64,000 nt of DNA from positions 62,001 through 126,000 of the forward strand of contig CAYUPI010000004.1 of assembly GCA_964446585.1 (NCBI GenBank), in the 5' to 3' direction. Every line of letters starts with the position of its first letter. Within the stretch, counting starts at the first letter, position 1. The stretch is from CAYUPI01 sp964446585 (GTDB lineage: Bacteria > Verrucomicrobiota > Verrucomicrobiia > Limisphaerales > UBA8199). Under the pieces are notes generated by a model. It was given only the letters and a program-made list of their open reading frames with translations, was not told the origin of the DNA and did no database searches. Below, piece by piece: positions 32,669 through 41,514 of the stretch. Made by a program: the position numbers and the translations under genes.

Positions 32669-33105
32669 CCGCTAGGCGTTGGCATCTGTTGGTCGGCGTT
32701 CGGTGGGAGCGCTTTCAGTGTCGCGTCGCGGCGTTCTATTTCCAGCGGGTGTCCTTGCCGGTGCGCTGGTGGCTCGCGCTCGGCCGTCCTCCTCAGTTTC
32801 GTCCTCGCCTTCCGTGGTGGCAGCCGTTCCTGCTCGCGTGGCTCCGTCTCTCCGGTCGCCTTCCCGCTCCGCGCCGCCGTCCGCCCTGGGCGCGTTAGCC
32901 CTTCGGGGCCTCGCGCTCTCCACCGCGCAACCGGCGAATCCAGCTCGCCGAAGGCTCGACAAATAGCCAGTTCGCGCTCCGCTATCGCTTCGCGCTGAAG
33001 TAACACGAAACCAACCCAAACGGACCGCCGGGCAAGCGTCGCGCTTTTCACTCGGCCGTCTCTTGCAAGCTCGCTAGGCCGTGCTTCGCAGCGTGAAAAG
33101 CGCAA

Positions 33106-33165
33106 CCCTTACCAATTCGACCGGCCCGCGTCCGCCGCGCGCGAGCTGTCGCACCTCGCACGGCC
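33106..33165. repeat. GC-rich dispersed repeat, copy 3
   Basis: ACCAATTCGACCGGCCCGCG, then TCCGCCGCGCGCGAGCTGTC and CACCTCGCACGG match copies 1 and 2. It ends just before the zinc-ribbon gene start at 33177. Confidence 0.75.
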
Positions 33166-33176
33166 GCTGGGGCCGG

Positions 33177-33635
33177 ATGACAATAGGGGAAAAAGATTGT
33201 AGTGTCGTTCCCGTGGGCCGTTCGTATTGGTTTGAATGCTCCAGATGCTGTTATCGGGCCCAGGTTTCAGGAGGGCCGGACCGCGGCCTCAATTTCTATT
33301 TGCAAACCGTCGCATGCGGCAATTGCAAGCGGCTATTCGATGCGGTGACGCGAGTGAGGGTGCCGGACCCTCGCGGATTGGGGCTCAGTAACGCGCTTGC
33401 GAACTGGCGGCAGCCAACTTTGCCGAGCCTGAATCCACGCAATCCACCCAGTTTTCAGTCCATGCTCAATCGGCTCTCCTTCAAAGGCGTGAAGAATCTT
33501 AAATGGCTGCATTTCAGGCTGCAATGCCCGGTGGCTTCTTTTCACAGGGTGGAAGCCTGGAATGCCCCGAACAAATGCCCGCGCTGCGGTACTTACCTCG
33601 AACGCAACGTCATGCCGTACCGGATTTGGGATTAG
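33177..33635 (+). CDS. Zinc-ribbon-type protein (152 aa)
   Basis: The protein has three cysteine pairs: FECSRCCYRA near residue 20, ACGNCKRLFDAVTRV near 47 and KCPRCGTYLERNVMPYRIWD at the end, arranged as one or two zinc ribbons joined by a variable linker. No catalytic motif is seen. It is probably a small metal-stabilised protein for nucleic-acid or protein contact. ATG 33177 is chosen because upstream codons fall in dispersed repeat copy 3 and lack conservation signs. It is the first ordinary gene after the accessory region. Confidence 0.72.
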   Translation: MTIGEKDCSVVPVGRSYWFECSRCCYRAQVSGGPDRGLNFYLQTVACGNCKRLFDAVTRVRVPDPRGLGLSNALANWRQPTLPSLNPRNPPSFQSMLNRLSFKGVKNLKWLHFRLQCPVASFHRVEAWNAPNKCPRCGTYLERNVMPYRIWD

Positions 33636-33758
33636 AAAATTGTCCGGCTTGCGCGTGAAAAGCTGCCGGTCGAAATTGGCAAGAAACCGTGAATCGAATA
33701 ATCTGGAAAATAAATCAGGTGTCTTGTATATCGGGCGAGAGCCGCCTCTAATAAGAAC

Positions 33759-34511
33759 ATGCAGACCGGAGACTACGAGTTAGCTGCATTTTTTGCGTTC
33801 GTGGCGATTTTTGAGGCCTGCGAGCGCATCTGGCCCGCGCGGAAGGTGGACCGGTGGCGTGATTTGCGGTTGGACGTGCTCTCGTTTGGGTTCGCTGTGG
33901 CGGTCAACCGACTGTGCACTTACCTGATTCGCATGTGGGTGGGAGACGTAACACCGGTGGCCCTTGCGAGTTCGATTCGTTATCTTCAAAGCCTGCCCAG
34001 CCCGGTCAAGATCGTGCTCGCGCTCTTCCTGGCTGATTTTACCATTTATTGGATTCATCGGGCGCAACATAAGTATGATCTGCTCTGGCGCACGCATGCC
34101 TGGCATCATTCCATCGAGCAGATGTATTGGTTCGCTGGTTTCCGCACCAGCTTTCTCCACTCCTTCATCTACAACCTTCCGCAGGTCGTAATCCCGATCA
34201 CTCTGTTCCGGCTCAGTCCTGCCGAAGCGGGCATCGGCTATTCTCTGGGCCTGCTGATCCAGTTTTGGGAACACACGAACCTGAACGTGAACGTCGGCCC
34301 ACTCGCTTGGCTAATTATCACGCCGGCTTACCATCGCATTCACCACTCGGCCACCATCCACCGCGGTAAGAACCTGGGCACGACTTTCTCGCTCTGGGAC
34401 CGGCTGTTCGGAACCTATGTGGATCCCGCCTCCGTGCCGGATTCGTTTCCACTCGGATTGGGTGAGCCCGTTGCAGGCCGAAAAATTCCGCGGATGTTTT
34501 TGGGCGTTTAA
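33759..34511 (+). CDS. Sterol desaturase/fatty acid hydroxylase family protein
   Basis: The 250-residue membrane protein has several hydrophobic helices and the three histidine clusters of the di-iron family: HRAQH (100-104), HAWHH (113-117) and HRIHH (about 217). The ends FSLWDRLFGTYVDP are also typical. It should hydroxylate or desaturate a lipid or sterol-like substrate in the membrane using oxygen. The substrate cannot be told from sequence. It is convergent with the methyltransferase gene at 34574. Confidence 0.9.
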   Translation: MQTGDYELAAFFAFVAIFEACERIWPARKVDRWRDLRLDVLSFGFAVAVNRLCTYLIRMWVGDVTPVALASSIRYLQSLPSPVKIVLALFLADFTIYWIHRAQHKYDLLWRTHAWHHSIEQMYWFAGFRTSFLHSFIYNLPQVVIPITLFRLSPAEAGIGYSLGLLIQFWEHTNLNVNVGPLAWLIITPAYHRIHHSATIHRGKNLGTTFSLWDRLFGTYVDPASVPDSFPLGLGEPVAGRKIPRMFLGV

Positions 34512-34573
34512 GTCGTCGGCGGGTCCACCGTGCGGGAGCGCGGAGGAAGGAGCTTCCGTCTGATGGCATCGCG

Positions 34574-35206
34574 TCACTTGCGCGCGTAATAAACGAATGC
34601 GGGAGGGAAGTTTATGAAAACGAGGGCAGTGCGGAGGTTTGGAAATCTCGCCTTGATTCTCCTTCGGTCCAGTAACGAATGTTGGAACTGAATATACATC
34701 CCCCCGTCACGAACCGTACGGCGGATTGCGTCAAGCAGTGCCATGGTTCGCTTGCGGCCGAAATTTCCCAGCGGAATTCCCGAAAGGATGAAATCAGGCT
34801 TTTCAGCCCCGGTCCTCGCCACTTCCGCGAGGAGATGTTCGGCGGAGTCGGAAACGATTCTCACTCGGCGAGTGAGGCCGGCCTGCATGAGGTTGTATCT
34901 GCTGTCGGCGGCCAGAGTGGGGTTGATTTCACAGGCCAGCACGCGCGCTGCCGGGCATTTCGTGGCCAGGCGAACCGTGAGAGCACCGGTTCCGGCTCCC
35001 AACTCCACAATCTGCCCACAATAATCCGCGGGAATGGGAGCGAGCATCTTTTCGATCAGGAAGCGTTGTGACGGCACCAGTGCTCCTGTTTGCCCCTGCT
35101 TTGCCAGGCCGGCCCAGAAAAAATGAAGGTAACCGGCCAAGGCTTTTGAGATCGAGATGGGTTGCAGCGTGGGCCTCGGTTTGTCCGTGTAAAATAATCG
35201 TTCCAT
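34574..35206 (-). CDS. Class I SAM methyltransferase, phospholipid N-methyltransferase (PmtA)-like
   Basis: The 210-residue protein begins with a hydrophobic-basic lead (YLHFFWAGLAKQGQTGALVP) as in membrane-associated PmtA enzymes. Motif I is IVELGAGTGALTVRLA, followed by ARVLACEINPTLAADSRYNL and the later DFILSGIPLGNFG. It likely methylates phosphatidylethanolamine or a related lipid with S-adenosylmethionine. No neighbour for the next step is visible, so the substrate is inferred. Confidence 0.8.
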   Translation of the reverse strand: MERLFYTDKPRPTLQPISISKALAGYLHFFWAGLAKQGQTGALVPSQRFLIEKMLAPIPADYCGQIVELGAGTGALTVRLATKCPAARVLACEINPTLAADSRYNLMQAGLTRRVRIVSDSAEHLLAEVARTGAEKPDFILSGIPLGNFGRKRTMALLDAIRRTVRDGGMYIQFQHSLLDRRRIKARFPNLRTALVFINFPPAFVYYARK

Positions 35207-35473
35207 ACCCTATGTTCCATTCCACTTACCGACTCCAGCCGATGGGTTCGGTTCGCCGCCATCGCATTTCCGCGAACACAAATTCCGCTGGTTGGGAGGC
35301 TCCGGCTTGTGTCCGCGCCCCAGTCCGGACTGGGCGCTTGATTTGTGTCCGGAATCAATCCACCACGGCGACAAATGCACACTAGCACGGGCTCCCTGGA
35401 ATTCCAAAGAATAATCTCAACTTAACCCGCGACAGTGTCCGGTGCGAGTGAGTTCGGCGCGGGTGCTTGCAAT

Positions 35474-36370
35474 TCAAGATGCGGGAACGAGCACTCGCAA
35501 GCGGGAGCGTTGAATCGAGAAGGTCGCGGGAAGTTGTCCGATCAGTTCGCCGTCAATCTGGAGCGGGGCAGGGGAGGAGCTTGTGAGGGTGAACGATTCT
35601 GCCTGGAAGAGTCGGGTTTCAGAGGCGGGTAAACTTCCGTTGAGCAACAAGCTTGGGCTGCAGCGCGCCAGCGTGAGCCAATTGACCCGCGGGAACACGC
35701 ACACTTCCAGCAGGCCATCGCGCAGATCGGCGTTCGGAAAAAGACGGTACCTCCCGCCGTATAAACGCCCGTTGCCAACAAGAACCAGATCTCCCAGCTC
35801 CGAGCCCGAGCCGGCGGTGGCAGTGATCTTTGAGGAGGCGTGAAGCATGGCATGGGCGCCGGCTAACACGTAAGCGACCGGGCCAACTAATTTCTTCATC
35901 TGCCACTTGACCAGTTCAACCGCGCGGGCGTCCAGGCCGGCGCCCGCCAATTGCGCAAAGCAACGCCGCGTGGCGATTCCATTCGCTTGATACTCCACCC
36001 ACGGCAAATCGATTCGAGTTTCGACACCGCGCCGAATGATATCCCAAGCTGCTTCGACATTGGCGGGCAGCGCCAACTCCTGGGCAAACACATTCACGGT
36101 CCCTAGCGGTAGCACGCCCAAGCGCGTCCGCTCGAATCCGTCCGGTGCGTCGCCAATTCCATTGAGGACTTCGTTCAGCGTGCCATCGCCTCCAGCGGCG
36201 ACCACGACGTCAAAGCCCTCCCGTACGGCTCCCGCCGCCAGCCGGCGGGCATCGCCGGCAGCAGCGGTTTGGCGCAGCGTGCTTTCTTTGCCGAAAGCGT
36301 CCAGATGCCGGCGGAAGCGCCGGGCTTTTTCGCCGCGGGCGGCCGGATTAAAAATGACGCAAATGCGCAC
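35474..36370 (-). CDS. Diacylglycerol/lipid kinase family protein (YegS/BmrU-like)
   Basis: The protein has 298 residues when started at GTG 36370. It has the lipid-kinase entry VRICVIFNPAARGEKARRF, the ATP motif VVVAAGGDGTLNEVLNGIGD (GGDGT at 60-64), then LGVLPLGTVNVFAQELALP and a C-terminal beta domain (LVLVGNGRLYGGRYRLFPNA, PLQIDGELIGQLP). It probably phosphorylates diacylglycerol or a similar lipid. A longer TTG reading to 36451 would start inside the terminator of the upstream gene, so the later start is preferred. Confidence 0.87.
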   Translation of the reverse strand: MRICVIFNPAARGEKARRFRRHLDAFGKESTLRQTAAAGDARRLAAGAVREGFDVVVAAGGDGTLNEVLNGIGDAPDGFERTRLGVLPLGTVNVFAQELALPANVEAAWDIIRRGVETRIDLPWVEYQANGIATRRCFAQLAGAGLDARAVELVKWQMKKLVGPVAYVLAGAHAMLHASSKITATAGSGSELGDLVLVGNGRLYGGRYRLFPNADLRDGLLEVCVFPRVNWLTLARCSPSLLLNGSLPASETRLFQAESFTLTSSSPAPLQIDGELIGQLPATFSIQRSRLRVLVPAS

Positions 36371-36449
36371 GACGGATTGTTTGAGTCGGCGCACGGCGGA
36401 GTCGAGAAGAAAACTGGTTCTGCTCTTCAGAAGCGGCCGTGGTTTTGAC

Positions 36450-36484
36450 AAAAAAAAGAGGGCGTTCCAGCGAAGGAACGCCCC
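36450..36484 (-). terminator. Rho-independent terminator between YcxB-like and lipid kinase genes
   Basis: GGGCGTTCC (36460-36468) pairs with GGAACGCCC (36475-36483) around a six-base loop, and the A-run at 36450-36457 gives a U-tract on the minus strand. It follows the YcxB-like gene by about 40 bases. Confidence 0.85.
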
Positions 36485-36521
36485 GAGGCGGGTCGATGAT
36501 CAGGGTGTCCAGTGACCGCGC

Positions 36522-37169
36522 CTAAACTGTTACTTTCGGCTCGAGGGCCAGAGCCGAACCGACGGACAGGACTGGACCGGACACCCGTTGCTGCGCCCGC
36601 CCGGACCGCGACGTGTGATGGACCGGAGAAGTCCGTTCGTCGTGCCAATGAGAAATCACCGCCATTTTAACGAACACGCGGAACACATCCGGATCCGCGA
36701 AGCTGCTGCTTGGGATGATAATGACTTTATCGGCTCCGACAAAAATGTAACAGTGATCATCCTCAGCAACGACGCGGCTGATGTCAGCCCAAGGGTAAAG
36801 CATTTGTTGCCCGCTTCGAACGACGCTAACACCGTCGGTTTCCAGGGCCACGGTTTGCTCGCCTAGAAGCGCTTTGGCATCCGGGTAGAGGAGCCAATGG
36901 TCCAAAGCTTTGGCAACCCGACGCTGGCTGACACAGCGAAGCAGGAGGAAGTAGCAGGGAAGGATCGCCGCCAGGGGAACAAGCGTGGCCGCCGACCATA
37001 CTGCCCGCGGGACGAACAGGGCCAGCAGGGTCAGAACCGCCGCGGTTATTGCCATCGGGGGCGAGATGGCAAGAGCGATAGGCCGGACGCGGCCTTTCCC
37101 GCAAGAGCGCTGCTTGAAAAGGTAAAATTCCAGCAGATCCTGCCTGGTTATGTTTGTGTTGGCTTGCAT
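36522..37169 (-). CDS. YcxB-like membrane protein
   Basis: The 215-residue protein has two adjacent membrane helices (PPMAITAAVLTLLALFVPRA, WSAATLVPLAAILPCYFLLL) after a basic lead. The C-terminal domain VALETDGVSVVRSGQQMLYP, then WADISRVVAEDDHCYIFVGA and DKVIIIPSSSF is the YcxB-like pattern. Function unknown. A terminator follows at 36450-36484, and the first minor-pilin set ends 25 bases upstream of its start, so it may be read from the same transcript. Confidence 0.8.
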   Translation of the reverse strand: MQANTNITRQDLLEFYLFKQRSCGKGRVRPIALAISPPMAITAAVLTLLALFVPRAVWSAATLVPLAAILPCYFLLLRCVSQRRVAKALDHWLLYPDAKALLGEQTVALETDGVSVVRSGQQMLYPWADISRVVAEDDHCYIFVGADKVIIIPSSSFADPDVFRVFVKMAVISHWHDERTSPVHHTSRSGRAQQRVSGPVLSVGSALALEPKVTV

Positions 37170-37194
37170 GGCGGTTGTTCAGCGTTCGGGTGAC

Positions 37195-38568
37195 TTACAG
37201 CTCTTTCCACGAGGTAGGCACGAAACCACGTCCCGGTCCGATGCGGCGCAAGTTCTCGTCATAATGGAAGTTGAACTTGCCATTCATCTTGACCGTGTTG
37301 GAAACGCTGGCACCGACGAAGTCGTAAGTATTATTGCCGCCGCCGCCCAGGGTGAACGCGGCGTCCGGGCAATAGATGCAGCCGACGAAAGCGGCGTTGG
37401 CGCTGAAACCGAAGGCTGTGTTGCTGGGCAAGCCGTAGTAGAAGAAGTTTAGCGCATTGCCGGTGGAGTTGATGACGCCGTTGCCGCCCAGGCTGGTGGT
37501 TGCTGGCGCAGCATAAAGCTTCATGCTCTTTTGCTGGAAGCCCGCTGGATTCGGGGCGATGAAAATCTGGTCCTGGCCGCTCATGTTAATCTTGCCTGTG
37601 GGCGGAACATAAACCGAGACGTTGCCATCGACATAAATTGATGCGCTCATATCGTCGATACGGTAATTGCCGTCTGTCAGGTAGTACTTGTAGTTCTTGC
37701 CATTGATATTGGTATTGACGGCGACGGGCACATACCAGGTGTTGTTGGGCAGGCTTGCATCCGGCCAGACTACGTTCATATCATCGAAAAAGTGGCCCGT
37801 CTCAATTCCATTGGTTGACCTGACCCAGGCGGCGTCTCCAACGGAGGCATTCGGCCCTAGGTAGGGAACGCCTTTGGGACCGGTCCGAATGACGCCTTTG
37901 ATTTTGGCGTTTCCCACGCTGAAATCATTGGTAATGGTCGAGTCGGTGACAACATCGCCATGGTCCTTGGCCTTCGTCGGGTCGTAGAGGCCGTTGGTAC
38001 TATAGTTCGGATCGGCGGAATCGAAGCTGTCAGTAGCTACGTTGAAGCCGCTCAGATTGATGTTTTTCTTGGCCGCCATAGTTACCGAGAGTAGCGCATC
38101 CAGCTTGGTAGTAATCTGGACAGTTCGGGACGCGTACTGCGGAGTCTGAGTGCCCGCGGCGGCGAACATCGGTTGGGGCGCCTGTGCGAGCCAAAGCTGG
38201 CTGAAGCCCTGGCTGGTAATATTCGGACCTGTGGCCAGGGCTGGCATGGTGAGAGTCACAGTGTAATAACCGTCCGGCACATATCGGGTCACGGTGTAGG
38301 ACCCGTCAGCTTGCTTGGTCCAGCCGTTGGACGCGAAATTACCCATCAGGCCGCTGGGCGAGTTGATGTGGCACAAGGCGTCCTCGACTCCGGCTTCGGA
38401 GGCGGCGAGGCACGTATTCCAGGATTGGGAACGGCGCACAGAGGAGAGTTGGGTACGGGCCAGAGTAAGATAGCTGGCCATAGTGACACCCATGATTATA
38501 CAAAGCAAAAGGCTGATCATGAGCACGCTTCCCTGATCGGCAGCCGCGCGGAGGTTGTTCGTTTTCAT
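37195..38568 (-). CDS. PilX-like pilus-assembly protein, set 1
   Basis: The 457-residue protein begins with a PilX-type segment (GSVLMISLLLCIIMGVTMAS) followed by SWNTCLAASEAGVEDALCHI. The C-terminal part GGGGNNTYDFVGASVSNTVK then MNGKFNFHYDENLRRIGP is shared with sets 2 and 3. Asn/Ser/Thr-rich beta repeats (FDSADPNYSTNGLYDPTKAK) fill the middle. It is probably a surface or tip component of a type IV pilus-like system. It starts two bases after the PilW-like stop. A longer reading to 38658 is less likely because the membrane segment then sits too far in. Confidence 0.8.
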   Translation of the reverse strand: MKTNNLRAAADQGSVLMISLLLCIIMGVTMASYLTLARTQLSSVRRSQSWNTCLAASEAGVEDALCHINSPSGLMGNFASNGWTKQADGSYTVTRYVPDGYYTVTLTMPALATGPNITSQGFSQLWLAQAPQPMFAAAGTQTPQYASRTVQITTKLDALLSVTMAAKKNINLSGFNVATDSFDSADPNYSTNGLYDPTKAKDHGDVVTDSTITNDFSVGNAKIKGVIRTGPKGVPYLGPNASVGDAAWVRSTNGIETGHFFDDMNVVWPDASLPNNTWYVPVAVNTNINGKNYKYYLTDGNYRIDDMSASIYVDGNVSVYVPPTGKINMSGQDQIFIAPNPAGFQQKSMKLYAAPATTSLGGNGVINSTGNALNFFYYGLPSNTAFGFSANAAFVGCIYCPDAAFTLGGGGNNTYDFVGASVSNTVKMNGKFNFHYDENLRRIGPGRGFVPTSWKEL

Positions 38569-38570
38569 AA

Positions 38571-39137
38571 TTAGTGCGGATGTTCGTTGCGGATAACTAT
38601 TTTTGCGGTTTGCACACTCTCGGTGTTGACCGGATTGCCGTAAATGGTTCGCGAGCACCGCCAGCTCAGGTCCACCAGCTTGCAGGTCTGGGCTGTGGCG
38701 TTGGAGAAAGCGCCATAGACCTGATTGGACATGTTGCGCTGGTAAGTATTGAACAACAAGTAGTCACAATGGCCCAGGAGTATCTGGTCCGGCACGCCCG
38801 TCATGGATCGGGTCAATGTCTTGGCCGATGGGCTCCAGGTGAAGCTCAGGTTCGTGGCGCCGCTGACGTTGAAGACCAATTGATTCGTGCTGGAGCTGAT
38901 GAGGTAAGAGGTGCCCCGGATATCGCGAGTCATCTTGTCGAGAGCCTGCTTGCTGGCGCGATCGAGGTCGGAGTAATTTCCCAGGGCGACAAAGCTGCGG
39001 GTCATGAAATAGGAAAGCGTGCTGATGGCCAGCAAAACAATCATGCCAATCCCCGAAGCCACCATCAGTTCCATGAGCGCGGCGGCTCTCCAGCCTGTCT
39101 GGCGCCTTGTTTGCGAATGTTCGAGGGTCAATTTCAT
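38571..39137 (-). CDS. PilW-like minor pilin, set 1
   Basis: The 188-residue protein has a prepilin-like start (WRAAALMELMVASGIGMIVL with a glutamate in the E5 place but an alanine-rich cleavage site), then YFMTRSFVALGNYSDLDRAS and a conserved end (KLVDLSWRCSRTIYGNPVNT, ESVQTAKIVIRN). The end is shared with the other two PilW-like genes. It is the middle gene of V-W-X set 1. Confidence 0.8.
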   Translation of the reverse strand: MKLTLEHSQTRRQTGWRAAALMELMVASGIGMIVLLAISTLSYFMTRSFVALGNYSDLDRASKQALDKMTRDIRGTSYLISSSTNQLVFNVSGATNLSFTWSPSAKTLTRSMTGVPDQILLGHCDYLLFNTYQRNMSNQVYGAFSNATAQTCKLVDLSWRCSRTIYGNPVNTESVQTAKIVIRNEHPH

Positions 39138-39161
39138 AGGCTGTCGGCTTGGAGCTTCGGA

Positions 39162-39647
39162 TCAGTAATAGACGTAATTCTGAATTCCGTTCGAGCCGAT
39201 CAGGCTGCTCATGGTGCGGGTGCGTAGAATGTGGCCCGAGGTCCATTGGAGAGTGACCTGGACGTTTCGCATCGCGTCGGTGTAAGAGGCGGTATCGAGA
39301 TTTGTGGCAGTCAAAATCGCAATTTGGCCGGTATAATAAATGCCGCTCGAAGTGCTCAAACCGGGCGGGTAATAGGCGTTTGTGAACAGTGTCGGGATGA
39401 CGAACCCGTTACGTTGGTTGATTTGGTCCCAGTTGTAGAGGCGGATGGTTTCCATCCTCTCGAGCATGATTTGGGTGGCACGAAGGTCCTCGCGCGCCAG
39501 TTGGGTGAAGGAAAAGGTTGAACTGATGCCGGCGAGCAGCGACACGAATCCCAGGCCGAAAATCCCTGCTCCTACAAGGACTTCGATGATTGAATATGCG
39601 ATTTGACGCCGTTTTGTGCTTGGGGTGTTTGATCTTCGGATTTTCAT
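39162..39647 (-). CDS. PilV-like minor pilin, set 1
   Basis: The 161-residue protein has a prepilin-like helix (AYSIIEVLVGAGIFGLGFVS), then QLAREDLRATQIMLERMETI and RLYNWDQIN, and ends GIQNYVYY. The ARE/NLRATQIM and QNYV motifs recur in sets 2 and 3, so these are paralogues. It is the first gene of set 1, separated from the W-like gene by 24 bases. An adhesin relic lies upstream at 39947-40190. Confidence 0.8.
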   Translation of the reverse strand: MKIRRSNTPSTKRRQIAYSIIEVLVGAGIFGLGFVSLLAGISSTFSFTQLAREDLRATQIMLERMETIRLYNWDQINQRNGFVIPTLFTNAYYPPGLSTSSGIYYTGQIAILTATNLDTASYTDAMRNVQVTLQWTSGHILRTRTMSSLIGSNGIQNYVYY

Positions 39648-39946
39648 GTTCTCCCGGTTCTGCTGTGACGATACTGCTCTAGCATTGCGATGCTAACTTC
39701 TTGCTTAAGGTAGCATTCGGCTTGCCAAGTCTTTTGGCCGCGAGAATCGGCCTTGGCGCGCCCAGAGGCAAGAATCGGACCAGCAATCGCGCTGCGTTAT
39801 TGGAGCCTAATAAATGGCAGAATCAGCGAAAGCAGAGGATTGTCCCCGGACAGACTTCCAGCGACAGTTCGATTGCCGAGCGGAAATCACTGTCTCAATT
39901 CGAGACAGCAGGACGAAACTGCCTATGGGGCCATAGAATCACCGGC
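39648..39946. other. Intergenic stretch before set 1
   Basis: No gene is supported; a regulatory region for set 1 is expected here. No clear promoter could be assigned by eye. Confidence 0.4.
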
Positions 39947-40190
39947 TCACGGTTGAACAGACCGGTAGAAGCGAGTTCGGGAATCAGCCGCAGTCAAATT
40001 GACGCAAGTCCAAGTCCCATTCGAGCCGGCAGTGTTGGTATGCACGGTCGCCAATCGAGTCGGTTGGAAGAAACCTGCTGAAAGTGCTTCGCGTTTGCGG
40101 TGCCGATGAATTGGAGGGTGACAGTTCCATCGCGCTGCGAGGCAGAAGCCAGGATGGGGGCGAGGCGGCCGCAGGTTGGACTCCGCGCGC
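39947..40190 (-). pseudogene. Adhesin C-terminus relic (related to gene at 43493)
   Basis: Read on the minus strand, one frame gives GTVTLQFIGTANA and VSSNRLDW. After a frame shift near 40050 another gives VHTNTAGSNGTWTCVNLTAA, then TRFYRSVQP and stop at 39947-39949. These match the end of the intact adhesin (SFSLTFAGTAG, ISSNLLDW, VQTNVAATDGTWTYLDSA, RFFRSFQP). It sits directly after PilX-like set 2, the same place the intact adhesin takes after set 3. Confidence 0.8.
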
Positions 40191-40193
40191 GGC

Positions 40194-41507
40194 TTACAGC
40201 TCTTTCCAGGACGCGACAGTGAAGCCGCTAATAGGCCCGGATCGCTTGAGGTTCTCGTCGAAATGGAAATTGAACTTGCCGTTCATAGTGACCGTTTTAA
40301 CTATACAGGCCCCTTGATAATCATAGGTATTGTTGCCGCCGCCGCCACAGGAAAAATCCGCTTCGGGGGCATACACGGTGCCGACGTATTGGTTATTCCC
40401 GCTCCAGACTATGGAATTGTTGCTCGGCAGGCCATAGTAAGAAAAATTTAGGACATTACCCGTCAAATTAACCTGAGTCAGGGAGGCGCTGACGCTTGGT
40501 CCGGAAGCAGTGCCGACAAAGAGGGACAGAGTGGACCCCGGGAGAATATTGATAAAGCAGTTATTTTGCGACTTCATGGTGAAGTTGCCGGTCACATAGA
40601 GTGAGGCATTGCCGCTCACGACCATGGTTTCATTTTGCGACATCGCGAAATCCCCTTGCACCATGTAGCTGCCGGTCGAGAGGCTGTAGGTTTGGGTCTT
40701 TTTGTCATATGGCACCGACGAACCCGAGCTGTAAGGCGCGACAACCTCCGGTGGCGCCATGTTGAAATCATTCACGATCCAGCCCGACTCGATACCCGGG
40801 CCGAGCCAGTTGAGATCCCCCACCGTTCCATTGTTCAGGGTATAGGTCGCTGTCGGACCGAGCTTCAAGTGCCCGTAAATGTTTGCATTCTGAACGTTCA
40901 CATTGCCGGTGACATTGGCCACATCTCCATTAGCTTTGCGCGTGGCGGCATTGTACATGCCGTTGGTGCTGTGAAGCGGATCGGCGGAATCAAAGCTGTC
41001 CACGGTGAGTTTGTTGCCCTTGGTAGTGACTCCCAACAGCGCTGCCATTCCGTTGGCGAAGAAGGGCAACGGAGCGGTCGTTACCTGGACCATCCGGGAA
41101 ATCGGTTTGGCCACGAATGGGACCATCGTATAGCCGGTGGCAGTAATCGTCGGACCGGGACTATTGGGCAAGACGCTGGCCGAGTACGAGCCGCTGAGCA
41201 ACGTATTCGATTTGGTATAAACCCCTCCGGTCAACGGGCCCCAGTTGGTCTGAATGGAATCGAGGTAATTGGTCGGACTCACCACAGCCCCGTAAGAAAT
41301 GTTGATTTGGGCCAGGCCTTCCTCGATGCCGGCTTCCGCAAGGGTCAGGGCTGAATTCCAGGCCTGAGATTGCGTTCCGAGCAGCGTCTGGTTCCTGACC
41401 AACATCATGTAGCTGGTCAGCGTGAGCGTGACCACGCCCGCGAGGATGAGCGTCAGTACCAAGACGCTGGCTGACTGCTTTTTCGAGATAGTTGGTTGTG
41501 GCCGCAT
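40194..41507 (-). CDS. PilX-like pilus-assembly protein, set 2
   Basis: The 437-residue protein has the PilX-type membrane start (SASVLVLTLILAGVVTLTLT), SQAWNSALTLAEAGIEEGLA, the middle FDSADPLHSTNGMYNAATRK and the C-terminus GGGGNNTYDYQGACIVKTVT then MNGKFNFHFDENLKRSGP. It is a paralogue of the genes at 37195 and 45839. Start at 41507, seven bases after the W-like stop. It likely forms part of a pilus-like surface structure. Confidence 0.82.
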   Translation of the reverse strand: MRPQPTISKKQSASVLVLTLILAGVVTLTLTSYMMLVRNQTLLGTQSQAWNSALTLAEAGIEEGLAQINISYGAVVSPTNYLDSIQTNWGPLTGGVYTKSNTLLSGSYSASVLPNSPGPTITATGYTMVPFVAKPISRMVQVTTAPLPFFANGMAALLGVTTKGNKLTVDSFDSADPLHSTNGMYNAATRKANGDVANVTGNVNVQNANIYGHLKLGPTATYTLNNGTVGDLNWLGPGIESGWIVNDFNMAPPEVVAPYSSGSSVPYDKKTQTYSLSTGSYMVQGDFAMSQNETMVVSGNASLYVTGNFTMKSQNNCFINILPGSTLSLFVGTASGPSVSASLTQVNLTGNVLNFSYYGLPSNNSIVWSGNNQYVGTVYAPEADFSCGGGGNNTYDYQGACIVKTVTMNGKFNFHFDENLKRSGPISGFTVASWKEL

Positions 41508-41514
41508 GGGTGGC

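Larger units (their letters stand above)
31677..33176. other. 1.5-kb non-coding, repeat-rich region
   Basis: I find no supported gene. The open frames present are shadows in very GC-rich sequence. It holds two copies of the GC-rich dispersed repeat plus a partial one near 32211-32240, a heptad tract at 32432-32466 and a large hairpin at 32603-32668. It probably is the right end of the accessory region or a graveyard of repeats. Confidence 0.65.
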
